From Pithys albifrons albifrons (taxonomy: Eukaryota; Chordata; Aves; Passeriformes; Thamnophilidae), in the NCBI RefSeq assembly GCF_047495875.1, contig NC_092471.1, forward strand, positions 3,989,001 through 4,053,000: a stretch of 64,000 nt of DNA, given 5' to 3'. Position numbers and translations under genes: made by a program. Under the pieces are notes generated by a model that saw only the letters and a list, made by a program, of their open reading frames with translations, searched no databases and was not told the DNA's origin. Positions 39,301 through 52,867 of this stretch are shown in pieces. The first letter of the stretch is position 1; each line of letters starts with the position of its first letter.

Positions 39301-39772
39301 GCCATCCCTCAGCTATTGCTCATGGCCTGACACCTTAACCAGCTCTATAAAAATGTCATTGCTGGACACAGCCAGTGAGGCTGCACATCAGCAGCTCCAC
39401 AGACACACTGCCAGGAACAGGGAAGGGAGGAGCCCACCTTTGGCCCAGCCACTTGCCATTATTGAGACTGACTTCACTGCAAGGCTTAGATATTTGCCTG
39501 GTCAGACCTTTTCATCACCTCTGCTTCCAATTTTATGTTCCATTTAATGGTGGTCATAAGTGATCTGTGGAAGGGAGCACTGCCCTTGGAGCTCCCCAGA
39601 AAGGACACAGCCCAATGATTTTGGTGGTCCTGCACACTGCTATGAGTAGAACATCAAATCAGGAATCAGGGCAAAAAGCAGTTATCAGTAATTTTGTAAT
39701 TTTAGTCTAGTTTTTATATCAGAAAACAACTTCTTAAACTCTTTTTGGCCACCACTACAAGCAGGCACTTAC
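36341..39772. other. Unique non-coding DNA
   Basis: No supported gene. It contains the longest open frame of the window, 36662-37111 plus (149 codons), which opens on GTG, has no recognisable domain and lies within chance length. It is not called as a gene. A poly(A) run sits at 39157-39173. The 109-codon hydrophobic frame at 38300-38629 minus is a product of T-rich codons. Confidence 0.55.
39157..39173. repeat. Poly(A) run, A17
   Basis: Seventeen A in a row, seen directly. No retroposed gene was recognised upstream. Confidence 0.85.
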
Positions 39773-40312
39773 GGAATCATAGAATCCATGTTGGAAGCAG
39801 GAAAGGGCTTTTAACACCATCAAGTCCAGCTGTTAACCCAGCACTGCCAACTCCACCACCAAGCCACATTCACACATCTTTTAAATACCTTGAGGGATGG
39901 TGACTCCACCACAGCCCTGGGCAGTCTGTGCCAGGGATTGATGGCTCTTTCCATGAAGAAGTTTTTCCTCAGATCCCATCTGAACATCCTCTGGTGCAAC
40001 TTGAGGCCATTCCCCCTTGGCAGAAGAGTCTGACCCCCATCGCACTAAAACCTCCTGTCAGGTAATTGTAGAGAGGAAGAACATTCCCTCTGAGCCTCTT
40101 TTTCTCCAGTGAGCCACCCAAGCTCCCTCACCACATTTGTGCTCCATTCCCTTCTCTGGACATGCTGTAGTCCCTCAATGTCTTCCTTGTCCTGGGGGAC
40201 CCACAATGGGCCACAGAATTGGAGGTGCCTCAGCATTGCCAGCACAGGGGACAACCTGTCCTGGGCCTGTGGCCACACTATGGCTGGTCCATGAGGTCAC
40301 TGGTGGCCCCCA
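39773..40312 (-). mobile_element. CR1 LINE, longest copy, with ORF2 C-terminus
   Basis: The reverse-orientation 3' tail GGAATCATAGAATCC lies at the left edge. Reading the minus strand, the ORF2 protein end is visible at about 40005-39855: [12 protein letters not shown], then [16 protein letters not shown], the usual C-terminal motif of CR1 ORF2p, followed by the noncoding end. Upstream on the minus strand, an open stretch of about 77 codons (40278-40045) is part of the same element but out of register, so the protein is broken. At about 540 bases it is the longest copy here, still severely 5'-truncated against a full element of several kilobases. It is inactive. Confidence 0.93.
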
Positions 40313-41340
40313 AGTGACATTATACAGCTCATAGTCCAAAAGTGTTCAGACTAAAGTGAACTGCAGTTCAGATCCTTAGACTGGGGTTCCCCCCACTTCA
40401 GTGTGAATTGGATAAGATGGAATTTTCCAGCTGCTGTTTTGCATACTGTCATCTCATTGCCAAAGATGAAATGCCAGGCAATGCACATGAAGAATACCCT
40501 GTTGCAGAACTAGAAAAAAGAATTCCACACTGCTTAAGAACAAAGACCCTTCAGGCCTGGATAAAATAGGGCTTAGTGTCAAGCTTTTGTTTAGGATGGA
40601 TTGCAAGGATTTGGATGGATTTTTTCATTGGGCAAACCTTAAGGCTTGATCAGCACCAAAACCAACTGATAAGCAAAACAGAACTCACAGTACTAAGCCT
40701 TCAAAATGAGGTTAAAAAGCTATTCTCCTTTCCCTTGTAGATTTTTCTACCATTTTTGATTAGATTTTAAACTAGATGAGGACCTTTTTTCATCTTTTTC
40801 ACTTTTGTTTTCTTTGTCTCTTTTAATTCATGACAGAAGTACATGATGCAAATCAAAGAAATTAACAGTGGTTAAAACACCAGAAGAAAACATTTTTAAA
40901 GCTGTAAAGCTCCACACTAACCCTTCAAATCTTACTAAAGAAAGTAATATTTTATTTTTAAAGAAATGTTAACTATATCAGACATTGATTGCTTCATGGA
41001 TAGGATTTCATGGTCAGCTTTATTAGAACTGTAAATGAGTTGCAGTGATGACTTAGGAGAGGAAAAAAAAGTCTTTCATTGAAATCTATGTAAAGAAAAT
41101 AAATCATAAATAAAGTGAGCAGATATTTATTTGGTGATCTCTAAAAATGAAAGCACATAAAAATGTTCTATTTGTATTAAAATGACAATTACATGTTCAG
41201 CAGCAGGAGCCTGCCCAACATCAGGCAGGATCAAATGCTCATCTCTGTTACCACAAATTTTGCACCCCTGTTAAATTTCATTATTAGAATCACACAAGGG
41301 ACAGGAAAAGGACAACTGCAGAAAACCCAGGCACAAGAAG

Positions 41341-41357
41341 AAAAAAAAAAAAGGAAA
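41341..41357. repeat. A-rich (polypurine) tract
   Basis: An A run of 12 with a following GG and A6 within a wider purine-rich stretch. Ordinary low complexity. Confidence 0.7.
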
Positions 41358-42239
41358 AAAGCCCATTTCTATTGTAAAGCACATCCTCTCTCCAGCTGTT
41401 TTGCCTTCTGTGATGCTGGAGTGTGACAGCACAAGGCTCCCCATGTTTGGAGAAAAAAAAAGTGAAGGACTTGCTTCAAAAGATCATAATTGTACTTAGA
41501 GGAAAATATGCAAGTAGGAGGCTTAAGGAGAAGACTTCATAATATTATTCAGAGAATAATTTAATCCCTTCAGAATCAGTACATCAAATAATCTCTTGAT
41601 TGTGAAGACAGAAATAGGAGAGTAAGTTCTCCCAAGATAAAAGTTTGTTTTAATGAATGTTCTCCCCCTTCAAGAGGAAAACACAATTTTACCTGAAATA
41701 AAGAATTATACTATTAACAAAAAAGAAAAAAAATAGAAAAGAGCTAAAACAATCTGAATATTGCTGGAAATGTACCATAAAAGGGAGGAAAAGATATTTT
41801 ACATGTTGCAAAGCAGAGGCTAAGGAAAGACTCTTTTAACCTTGACTTGAAAGTTAATGATATCATAATACAGCAGTTATTCTTAAAATGTAAAAAAAAG
41901 ACACAGCCCCTGCATGGATCACTTGTGTCACTCTTGCTTCCCATGCTGGGACCAAATGCTAGACAGAATTAGTTTCACAACACAGTAATTCATAAGCCAG
42001 ACAGTCCAACTGTGATCCATCTCTTGTGCAGAGACTACTCAAAAAGTCAAAGCAACTCTGCTGTGACGTAACAGAAAAGACTGAGCTCCACCAAATCCGC
42101 CCTGAAATTCTCAGGGAAAGACAACCACACATTAGTACAGTTGTTAGGAAATTATTATGTTTTAATTTGCAAGGCTTGAAGTCTGTACTGACTCTTACAA
42201 GCCACTCGTAATGACCAAGCAATGGAAATAAAACTGAAC

Positions 42240-42480
42240 AGCTTCAGTGGACTCCACAAATGCAAATTCCTCTTCCCCTCCCAGAGAGCTGTTTAATATG
42301 CAACTGCACTATAATGTTTCTTGTTATGCAGACAGCTTAAAATGAGAATTGAGGGAGAAATGATTGATGACCTGAGCTCCCACAGCCCTTTCAATGAAAT
42401 ATATTCCATTTCAAAATATGTTTATTATGAATTATTGGTTTGTCATTGGGCCTGATGAAAGTAAATTTACATGAACAACT
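42240..42480. promoter_or_regulatory. Candidate enhancer with octamer and PBX-like sites
   Basis: A perfect POU octamer ATGCAAAT lies at 42260-42267 and TGATTGATGA at 42361-42370, which fits a PBX/TALE-homeodomain site. Nearby are ATGCAA and ATGCAG half-sites. The segment is non-repetitive. Octamer and TALE sites often co-occur in developmental enhancers, but each is short enough to occur by chance. Conservation is unknown. Confidence 0.22.
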
Positions 42481-43575
42481 CAGACCTCTGCAAAAGGAAA
42501 CACTTTAATCAGGTAACCTTTTCCTCAATGTTTTCCATACTTTACAGAAACAGACAACCTGGCTAGGGGTTTGTTCTTTGCATACAGAACTAGTTTATTG
42601 ATTGAGGAATGTTTCCTAGTTGGGAAGCCACTTATTCAAAGTCAAAAAATGTTGTGACCTCAACCTCTTAGTCTCAGAATAAATCATTAACATCAAAGCT
42701 TTACCCTATTTGTGCAAAATGATGAAAAAGCATTTAAATATCAGATAAGAGCAGAAACATTTTTCCCAAAATGTCCTTATAAAGGAAATTTTGAAGCAGC
42801 ATGATCCTTCAGGAAGAACCTGGTGGAAAACTTTTGACAAAATATGTTTCAGCTTCCAGAATTCCAGTTTTCTAAGCAGTTCTGGTCTGAGGTTTACTAA
42901 TCAAATCCATTATTAGAAAAGAGGACACATCCACAGCATGCCAGTGCTTAGCCAGGGATACCCTGGAGCCCAAAGACTCCCTCCCATCATCCACCAACAG
43001 TTGTTATCCTGCCTGCACTTTGGGAACTGAGTCACAGGAGAATAGGGCTGTTGTCACCATGTCACAGCTACAAAAAAATTTTACCAACAAAACAGAAGAT
43101 GATTTTGTAAATGTGTTTCCCTGTTTGTACAGCACTGGACATGCAGCTGGACTTTATTTTCAAAGAGGAGCTGTAGGTCTCACTGTCCCCGACTCTCTGG
43201 TGGACATTCAGTGACAGGGAGGGAACACTCAATGCACGAGAGCCTCTAGACACCATCCCATAACACCTCCAGCTCTGGCACCAGTTCTCAAGTCAGCAGT
43301 TCAGCTGACCACATATCTCATTTAAAGCAGAAACCATTCCTTGCCAGTGTGATGAAATGGCTTCAAGGCCTGTAGCAAGGCATAAATTAGACTGCAATTA
43401 AAAGCATACAAGAATCCGTAAAATGGTCCCTATGGAGAAATTAAAGCAGGTTCTAAAGTCAAAGGTCATTGCATAGTATTGAAGGTCCATATCAGCACAG
43501 ACACATCCCCACTTTATACTGTAACAGACGTCTGGAACATGTCCCCTTCCCTTTTGACTCTTACCAGAAGTTAAC

Positions 43576-43593
43576 AATAAATAAATAAATAAA
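43576..43593. repeat. (AATA)n short tandem repeat
   Basis: About four and a half AATA units, seen directly. Confidence 0.85.
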
Positions 43594-46500
43594 CAAATTG
43601 ATTCTCAGGGCATTTTTGTAAAGGACAATGTTACCATTTTACTCATTTCACCAAACAGTAACTGCAGATTTCTATGTGCAGAACAACTTAAAAATCTAAA
43701 ACCAGTGCTTCTTGAACCTGAAGAATTCTAGGCCTCAATCCCATGTCTGGCAGGATTCAGTCTTTCCTTATAAAAATCTGGGACACCATCCTGGCTTTTT
43801 GAGTTTTCCTGAGAACCACAGACAGGAATCAACCTTACTTTATTTTCCGCTAGTCTTCAAAGTCATTCTATCTACTACTTAAGTCCTGGATAGGTGCTGT
43901 CTACAGAAATATATGATTAAAAATAAATATAATAAAGTAGAAATACCCTAAATATTAATTATCTTTTATTGGAAATAGTCTAGAACACTGCTGGAAAGCA
44001 TACACATAACTTACAGGAACAGCAATAGGGATTTTTCCTAAAGAGTTAATTTGGACTTTGGTTTCATTAGGATTGCACATTATGGTTTCTGCTTGGAGTT
44101 GATTTGCTAAGCACACACCAGGGGATAGCCAAGGCAAAGAGCTGCTTTGAGGGAGCTGCTAAATGGTCTGAATATGAGCAAAGTGGACATGACGTATAGG
44201 AAATAGGGAAACACTTATTCCACAGACAGCATGACTTTAATTTTTAAAAGAATTTCTAAAATAAAAAGAATAAGTGTCTATTCACTGGCAAACAGCTGCT
44301 CTCATTTAGCTTAACAAGTATGTAACACAAGTCTTTCTCTCCTGCATTACAGTATAAACATATAATCAGATGGATCTTCCATGGGAATTCTGCACCATTC
44401 CTAAAGGTATTGAACCCTGTTTCCACTTCCTCACTCTGTAAAATAGGCCTCAGGATTGCAAACTTCTTCCAGATAGAGCCACATTCACACTCAAAGTCAC
44501 AAGGAATGAGTGAAGAGATGGGAAAAACTATAAATGATAATCCAAAAGGTAGGTATAATTTCCTTGTTCCTTTAATTTAGTCTTCTGATGAAAATCACAT
44601 ATGTTGGTATAAGTTCTCTCTCCATACTGCAGGCAAAGAATGGGATCTAAGATTTGGCTCTGCATTATTATGTGCCACTGATGTATTTGATTTCAGCTGT
44701 CTTCTGTCACGGCTCTTTGGCCAGACACTGATAGTAATCTGATTTTCTCCAGAGGGTGATTTGTAGACATCTAATCTTATTTCTGTAAAACCTGAGCAGT
44801 GTGTAATTTTATCTTCCATGTTGTGTGCTAGTAAATGTACAAAGACCATGATATTCCATACCTGTGGACAAGAGCTGAAATCCCTAAATATATTACATAT
44901 ACAACCACCTGTTCTTTACAGCACAGAGCTCAAACCATTCTGGTTCCAAGGTCTACCTTCTCATCAGTCATCCATTAGAGGAGCATGAAAATGAAACATA
45001 ACCTAAGCATTAAGAACACAAAAACCATGAAGGAAAATACAATGTTCAAGAGAAGGAGTGGGATAACTACACACATGCACAGATACACACACAGTTTAGC
45101 TCTACAGCACTATTTTCCATTAAATAGCTTGAACTTAGCTAAGAAAAGGTAACACACCTTAGTGCACAAACCTCAATACTCACTCCAGACTCAGTAAAGC
45201 ATTGCCTGTTTTACCATCATGAGATCTGAACAGGGATGAGCTGATCTGTTTGAAAGCCAAACAAGAACAGCTCCTGTTACAGAAATCAAATGAACTTCGA
45301 TGTTCAACATGACAAGATCTCACTCAAGTGACATGGAATAGTCCAAAGCTGTAAAAAATGAGACTATAGGTCTCCTAGACTGCTCAAACTCTAAGAGAAA
45401 ATGCCTTTGCTATGCTGTTGATCTACCTTTAATCAAGGGTAGAAATCAATCAGAAGGAGGTTCATGAGTTGGGAAACAAAACACTATTTCACCCCTTGCT
45501 CTATGACTTTGCACATCTCATACATTTTATATGTCCTCAGATGGGTCCAACACTACAAGATTCCAGAAGATTGGTTTGATTTCAGTTTCAGGTGTCAGTT
45601 TTAACAAACATGTTTTTCCCCAGGCACATACAAGGTGAGCTACAGTGTGATGCAGAACCAAGAGGAAATTGATATTCCTGAGAATACTATCAATGGAACA
45701 ATGAAAGCACACTTTGCCTCCTACTTCTTTTTTCCCCCCTTCAGCACAGAAGTACAGCTATTAAACAGATTTATTGATGGTAAGTGTGATTATTTCAGCA
45801 GAAGTGTGAAGGAGTGGTGGATCAGCAATCCCATCTCATTTCCCATCACTTCCCACCAGAACCCATGACCTGTCCTGCCACACACTTAGCTAAGGGATAA
45901 TACCAAAGTGAGAGAACAAATGCCCAAAACAGGAGTATTTCTTTATTTGCTTTGTCACAGGTAAGACATTTCATTTTTTTCCCCATGTGTACAAAGGTGT
46001 TTGCTGTCAATGTAAAAAGCAGCACTGCCACATATTTACCATCTGCCACTTCTTCAAGGAAGTCGGATGCAGCTGTTGTTTTTCCCTTTCTGTTTTGGTT
46101 CCCAACCTTTCTTCATGGATCTCATACAGCATAATGTAAATCTATGTAATGTAAACTATTACTAAGGGATTTTTCAAGTCACAGTGAGCAACACTTATTT
46201 TCAAAGTTGTCTAAACCTTTCACAGTAAAACTCTGGTCTTGAAGTAAACATTGCACCTCAAGTGTTCCCATATAGAAGGTGCTGATATTGGGACAGGAGC
46301 ACTACAAGACTAAGTAAAGAAATTATACTGGCAGTGTAATACTGATATAGTGCCTATAGCCATGTGTGTTTTGTTTCTTAAAATCAAGGGAAACAAGATG
46401 TTTTAACCCTCTCCATGGGCACTTAGAACAGCAGTGTTGGGTATCAGCATGCTCTAGTCAAGATGGTATTTTCTCTATGCAGATTGTCTCTCCCTGAATT

Positions 46501-49239
46501 TCATGAGTTTTTCAAATATCAGGAAATCCCAAAATATTAACTGTAAAGTAAAATCACACTGAACCCAATGTTGTCTGTTCTCCAGACTTTCTGTCATTAG
46601 CTCTTCGAACAAATTAACTTTTCTGACAGGAACCTCAGCAGGGGAGATAAGTCATGTAAAGCCATGTTTGTAGAGACAGAGCAAAAGTAACCATCTCATT
46701 GAGGCCTCAGCCTGGGCAATCAAAGAACTGTCAATTGATGTTTCTTTAATACATAACTGACATCAATGAATTGAATGATTTCATTTAGTGAAGCTTTCAG
46801 GAAGGGCCATCTGCAATCTGAACATCAGCTGCCTGGAAAAGGTCCCCAAAGAAAGAAAAGGATGGGTTTAGGAAAATAAATACTTTTCTATGAAATTTGT
46901 ATCAGCTACAGCATTGAACTGTGCTCCATCTCTGATCATAATAGTGAAAATAATAACTGTGATACTTCAAAATACTTTTTTCATTATCTCAGTCTTCTGC
47001 AGAGACATGGAAAGAGGTACCTTGCCTGGCCATACTAAAAACTCCTACACATACACATCCATTCTAATCATAAGAAAAGTGAGAATAAAGTCATTTAATT
47101 TTAAGTGGCTCTACTCATAACAGGTTTCTTCTGACAAAAATTTTCTTTAGAAAACATATATAATTTCTCCCAAGGGAAAAAAGTTTAGACATCCACCACA
47201 GTACCACCTTCATTTTCATCTCCAACCTACACCCTTCAGCTACCCTGATCCATTCATTTCTTTCTATATAAACATTTATATAGTGCATATCCCTCATAAA
47301 TGAAGTCCCAAAGCAATGATGAGCTTGTTATAAGAACAACTTGATATAGATTATTATTCTGCAAGGATACAACCAGCAAAATAAAACCATCTTAAAACAG
47401 CATTTGGCAGGGCTATCAAATCCAGCTTGTTACAGTGTTACCATCGCTTATAAAAAGTGCACTCTAATTAAGGTAAATGAGATAGCAAGAACACAGTGAC
47501 ATTGTTAACTTAATGACCCATAGCCAAATTATTCAAAACTTCAAAGGAGTTCAACTTAATTGTAATAGATATAACATTGAAGAATTTAAAAATGTTCCGG
47601 ATGCCTTGTGGAATAACCTTAATGATCTTGCTCTCCTCTCCCTTATATTTTTGGTGCTTGTGTGTGTTTAGAATACTGCTTATAATCCTTGTATTTAGTA
47701 GGGAAGTGAATTCCAGTTTACAGCCAGTGCCATCCATGCAGTAAAATGACAACCACGTTCTCCAAACCCATCACCAACCCATTTTTTAAACTAATAAGGT
47801 ACAAGGACTTGGCAGCTATTATGAGAAAACTGTGTTTTGACCAGATTTTAATTCTGTCAAGTGAAATGTTGTCCATGCAAAGCAGGACACTTTTCCAGAA
47901 TCGAAAGGCACCTTTTTTAAATGCTCTAAATACAAAGCACACAAAAAAACTACTTAAAATTAATTACCAATATAACTGTATTTTGCCTTGTTCTAGAAAG
48001 CAATCTCAGAAGCACCACAGTGTACTGTGGGCTTCCAACCAAAACAAAAGCCATTAAAAAAACTAAGCTTTACTGCAAACAGCCAGTTTAAGTTACTCTG
48101 GAGATGGGTAGTGAAATCCAACATACTTTATTTTTCTTAGCTGAATTATGAGTGCATTGCTTTCATCTGCAGAGTGAGACTTGATGTCTAAAGTGAATTT
48201 GTTATGAAACAGAAATAGGAAGAGCATTTTTTTTTCCCCCTGAATTATTTGATTATGAGCTCCAGAAGGAGAGTTACTTCCCACACATTGCAGAACATTC
48301 AGATCTGTTTAAGAGCATTGGTACAAATCACAGAACAGATTTGGAACATTCAAAAAAGATGTGCAAATTATGTTGTATTTCCGTCCTGGTTATCAGAGAG
48401 TAAAGAACAATGAAAAGTGCATTTACAGAAAGCATAACACACATGGGGAAAAATAAATGAAAACTTTAATCAGCTTAGACTAAAGTCTTTCAGTGCTTGA
48501 CTGCATCAAGACTTGCACACAGCAAGTTCATCCACTAATGAAAGTTACTGTTAATTACCACATCCTACTGTCAGAGATGGGGTTTGGATGCCCTTAAATA
48601 CCTTCAGAATGATCTTTGTTTCACACAGTCAATGAAAAGATCCACTGCTTCTCACAAAATCCCTCTGTTAACATAACTATCCACCTTCAACCACAAATGC
48701 CAAAGAAATGAGTGTAAATGCTTTGCAGTCTCCCCACCCAGTACCTGAAGTGGGTGATGGTTTCATCAGCCATATCTGCTGCATTACCTCATCACCCTGA
48801 GCTTCAGAACCCACAGGGTGTGCCAAGCACAGTGGGCAGAGCAGCCTGAGCTCTAATTTTGAGCACAGGCCCATTAGGCAAAGCTGACTTCTACAGGACA
48901 GGATTCACAATGATGAGGGACACTCTGTACTTTAAGTTTCATCAGTTACCACTGTCAGCCCTGGGCCACAGGGCAGGGTTTTCATGCTCTATCTTGTTAA
49001 TGAAAGCATCTCTTCTCCTCTTCTCATTTGAAAGCTTCTTGAAGCATCTGTATTTTATTTCTAATCATGTCCTACTCCTGAATAACTTCAGCACAGCTCA
49101 AAACCACTGTAGTGCATAGCAATTTTTGCCCTCAGTAAAATTCCTGTACACCTGAACAGTGGATTATAAGACAAAAATACTAATAGTGGAAAGGACTCCC
49201 TGGACCAACAGTCTAGAACTGTAAGTACAATCCATCATA

Positions 49240-49323
49240 TTGGTTAGATTTTCCACAAGCTAACCAAACTACATTAAAAATAACTAAATTTAGTTAGATT
49301 ATCTAAATACTTGGTTAGATTTT
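49240..49323. repeat. Palindrome and direct-repeat cluster
   Basis: TTGGTTAGATTTT occurs at 49240-49252 and 49311-49323. Between them lie an inverted partial copy, GCTAACCAAA near 49259, and a perfect 16-base palindrome TAACTAAATTTAGTTA at 49281-49296. All copies share the GTTAG core. It could be a relic of a small inverted-repeat element or chance duplication. Confidence 0.6.
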
Positions 49324-52300
49324 ATTTCCTTCTGATACTTCTCCAATTATTCCAGGACTGTCTCTAATTACTGTTATTTTCTTGCATGACAGAGTTTATT
49401 TTAATTTCCTCTGAAACAGTGATATTGGAAAGCCATAATTTAAGGAGAAGCAACATGTGCAGTGAGGACCCAGCAGTCCAATCTGAGCACAGCCTGTACA
49501 ACTCATCAAGGACTCCAGATTTGTACATGGGTCACTGGAGTCCCCATTGCTCAATTATCACATATTTACTAATGCCAGCTAAAGTGGAATTAGTTTGGAT
49601 TTGCTTACTTATGCTGTTAATCATATTTTCTTAAGCAACACAGACAGATTATTAAACTGAGCCTTTTAAAGTATATTTTCTATTATAAACAGCAAATGCT
49701 GAGACAAGTGGCATTTCCAGACAACCATTTGGAGATTTTGGTCCCTTTCCACTGTCACATGTTGTCTGGACAAACAGTAAATCACAAGGCTGCTCCTGTT
49801 GAGCAAAACAGGATTCTGATCTCTGTGGAGCTCCTAAGCCTTTGTTTCACACACACAGATCCACATTTCCCAGGACTGAGAGAAGTTTTCAGCTATAATT
49901 ATTAATGCTACATATGCAAAACACAAAAACATTAAAAAATTCCCACATTTTATGAAGCAACAACTAATATGAGTCTATGTATTTTAGAAAAGCCACCTTC
50001 TATTTTTCCTTGAAGAATACTTGGACATGGATGGCCCTAATTCCAGTATTATTTCATAGATGTTTTTTCAGTGTTTCTCTTTTGCTAATAGCAGATTTTG
50101 TTTCGCATCAAAGATTTATGTTCCCTTGAAAAATTCTAATCTATCAGATTGAAATTGCCTGCAGACTCCGACAGGCCATGGGAATAGAAGCCAGAACTGT
50201 AGGGGCAGTTTTGGGATTATATGGTTAACTAGAAGTCTTGCTGCCTAGTGGTCACTTACAGAAAAACCAGCACTAAATAATATGGCACCATACTGTTAGT
50301 TGAACCATATAAAATAATTATTAAAAAGTCCAACTGGTAACCAAGAGGTCACCTTCAGTCTGCAGGAACTTGGTGTTATTCAGCACTTGGATTTGGATTA
50401 TGTGCTTTTTGCCTACTCAAGTAGCAGTGGTAGAGCCATCAGCTACTGGTACTGACCTTATAGCCCACATTAGAGCTTGATTTCCCAATCCCAAATCCCT
50501 TCTCATGGAGACTGTCGTAAGACCAGCTATTTGCAAATGGCAACTTTGGCCTTACTCTCACTGTTGACTAAGGGGATTTACTCTACAGAAATATTTACTT
50601 TCATGACACCTGTAGGAATCTCAAACTCAAGTGTCTCTATCCTTCTTCCTAGTTCTGTTGAAAGCAGTTCACAGCTTTAGCAGTTATTAAAAGCTTTTCT
50701 TTCACACATACAGTTAAATGAGTACCCTCATAGAAAACTCAGTTGAAAAAAATTGTTGGAAAGCCACAAGTTTAGAATAACATTGGTCATTCCTCTGTAA
50801 ATTATTGACAGTCAAATGAAGAAAACTTCAGTCTTCTTGCTCAAATCTATGAATGAGCTGTTGGTTTTAGCTCCCAATCTGACACAGATGACTTTCATGC
50901 TATTTGCAGATTAATACAAACAGGAGATTTGTGCTGCACTTAACAAGAACATAAAACAATAAAAAGAAAAAAGCAACTCTACTGGATTTGTGTTTAGGAT
51001 TTTCACATTTTCAGTCTTTCTATAGTTAATTGAGGAACATAACACCATTTACCAGCAGTCTCACCAGTGCCTTTTCTCTTTATCAGACCAGGTGAATTTT
51101 ATAAAATGTCTTTGTTGAAAGAAAGACACTTTTGGGGAGTAACTTCTGAAATTTTGTAGAGAGACAGTTGCTTTTTATACAGGGAGTTTTATCACTAGAG
51201 GCGAAACACAGGACAGGGTAACAATGTGTTGGGACTTCAGAGACAAAAGCAAGCTCAGGGAACTACTGGAAATAAGTTAGGGATTATTTTCCTTTTACAT
51301 TTTCAACCCAGATGGGAAGGTGCTGCCATTCTGGATGGCCTCATTCTCTTTTAGAGATTACAGTGTTAATTAAGGTATAAATACAGACAGAGGGATTTGC
51401 CTTTTAGAGAATCCCCAGTGCAGTGCTGTCAGCTTCCCTTTGACTGCCTTTTCATAGTATTTGTACTTAGCAGGAAGAAGCCCTGTCTGATGGAACTCAG
51501 AGGTTTCTGTTGTGGCAACAACTGGGAGTGCTGGAGACTGTGTTGGTTCATGTCATCAAATGGACTGGAAGTCCTACTTTGCAGTAGACTGCCCTCCCAA
51601 AAATTCTTCATATAAGTATGTCAAAACCCATCAATACTAATATATGGGAAATGTTGGAAAATGAGAAAATCTGGGAGATGAGACTGTCTCAACAAAAAAC
51701 TCATTGGTTCTGATGTATTCATCTGAAACAAAATTGGATTGACAATCTGACACAGTAACCACAAATCAGAATTTTCTGTAATTGTTATAAAGAAAATTTC
51801 ATTGCACTTAAATTTCAGCTATTCTATAGAGAATGTTACAGTGCATCAAATGCAAACTGTGGTCATATTTTAGCCAATGCTGGAGTACTGAGTTATCATT
51901 GTGGAATCACTCACTGGTCTTTTTTGAAACCTTTATTTTGACTTTTAACTGGAATTAGGTAAGGCCTATGAAAAACAGTTACCAAACCATCTCCAGAAAA
52001 AGAACAGCCCAAGTTTTTGAAAGAAGCATTTACACCACAGCCATTTCTTCAGTCTAGCAGTTCTGTCTTGAAATTCCACAGTGACCAAATAAAATAAAAT
52101 CAAGGCAGAGCTGCTTTGAACTTGAGTCCTGACTTCACCATTTATTCCTTTTCCACTGCATCTGGTGTCTCACCATCCCCATGGCAGAAGGAGCAAAAGG
52201 GCTTCTGATAACTGAGTACAAGCCAGGGAGCATTAGTGCTACACATATGCATTTGCACTCTGATTTCCAACATCACACGATCTATTCCTGCTTGAAAACT

Positions 52301-52867
52301 CTCACTTTGAAATGCTCAAGGGATTAGTTCTCTTTAGTTCGCTGGGCTGGTATGAATTAGTGTTATTTGTTAGTTCTAAAATGCTCTCTGTTGTAAAACC
52401 TTTTAGAATTTCATACTGTAAGCTAAAATTTATTTCATGTTCCTTAATCTAGCTACTTATTCTGCCACAAGATACACTTTGTTAAGCCAGTTCCCACTCC
52501 CTTGATGGAATTTTTTATCATTTCACATTAAAATTTCCTTGCAAAAGTCTAATATTCCTTTATATGATAAGTCTCTGCAACCAACATCTTGTGTTCATTG
52601 ACAGACACTTGGGACAAGGCTCCTTTTTAACCAAATGCCAAAGCAACCTTTAGCCTGTTTCTACAGCAGGAACCAGCAAAAAGATAAAAGAAATCAGAGT
52701 TCAGAGACAGAAATGCATATGGATAACTAAAACAAAAGAGGTAAAATGTAATCAATGCTTATTAACTTTCATATAGGATCTAGAGACTTTTTGCTTTAAA
52801 TTTGTTTTACACTGACATTATAATTGGCTTCATTAGTCTTGAAAATTGTCGCTGCAAGTCAGACAGG

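Larger units (their letters stand above)
40313..52800. other. Unique AT-rich non-coding DNA
   Basis: No supported gene or transposon. It holds simple repeats at 41341-41357 and 43576-43593, a motif-rich segment at 42240-42480, an open minus-strand frame at 44595-44849 reported as a finding, an 11-base sequence between strong splice-like signals at 45624-45634, and a palindrome cluster at 49240-49323. All are low-confidence as functional elements. Confidence 0.5.

Noticed and set aside
51376..51383. TATAAATA as a promoter
   Set aside because: TATA-like words are frequent by chance in AT-rich DNA. The frame downstream lacks an ATG start and a recognisable product.
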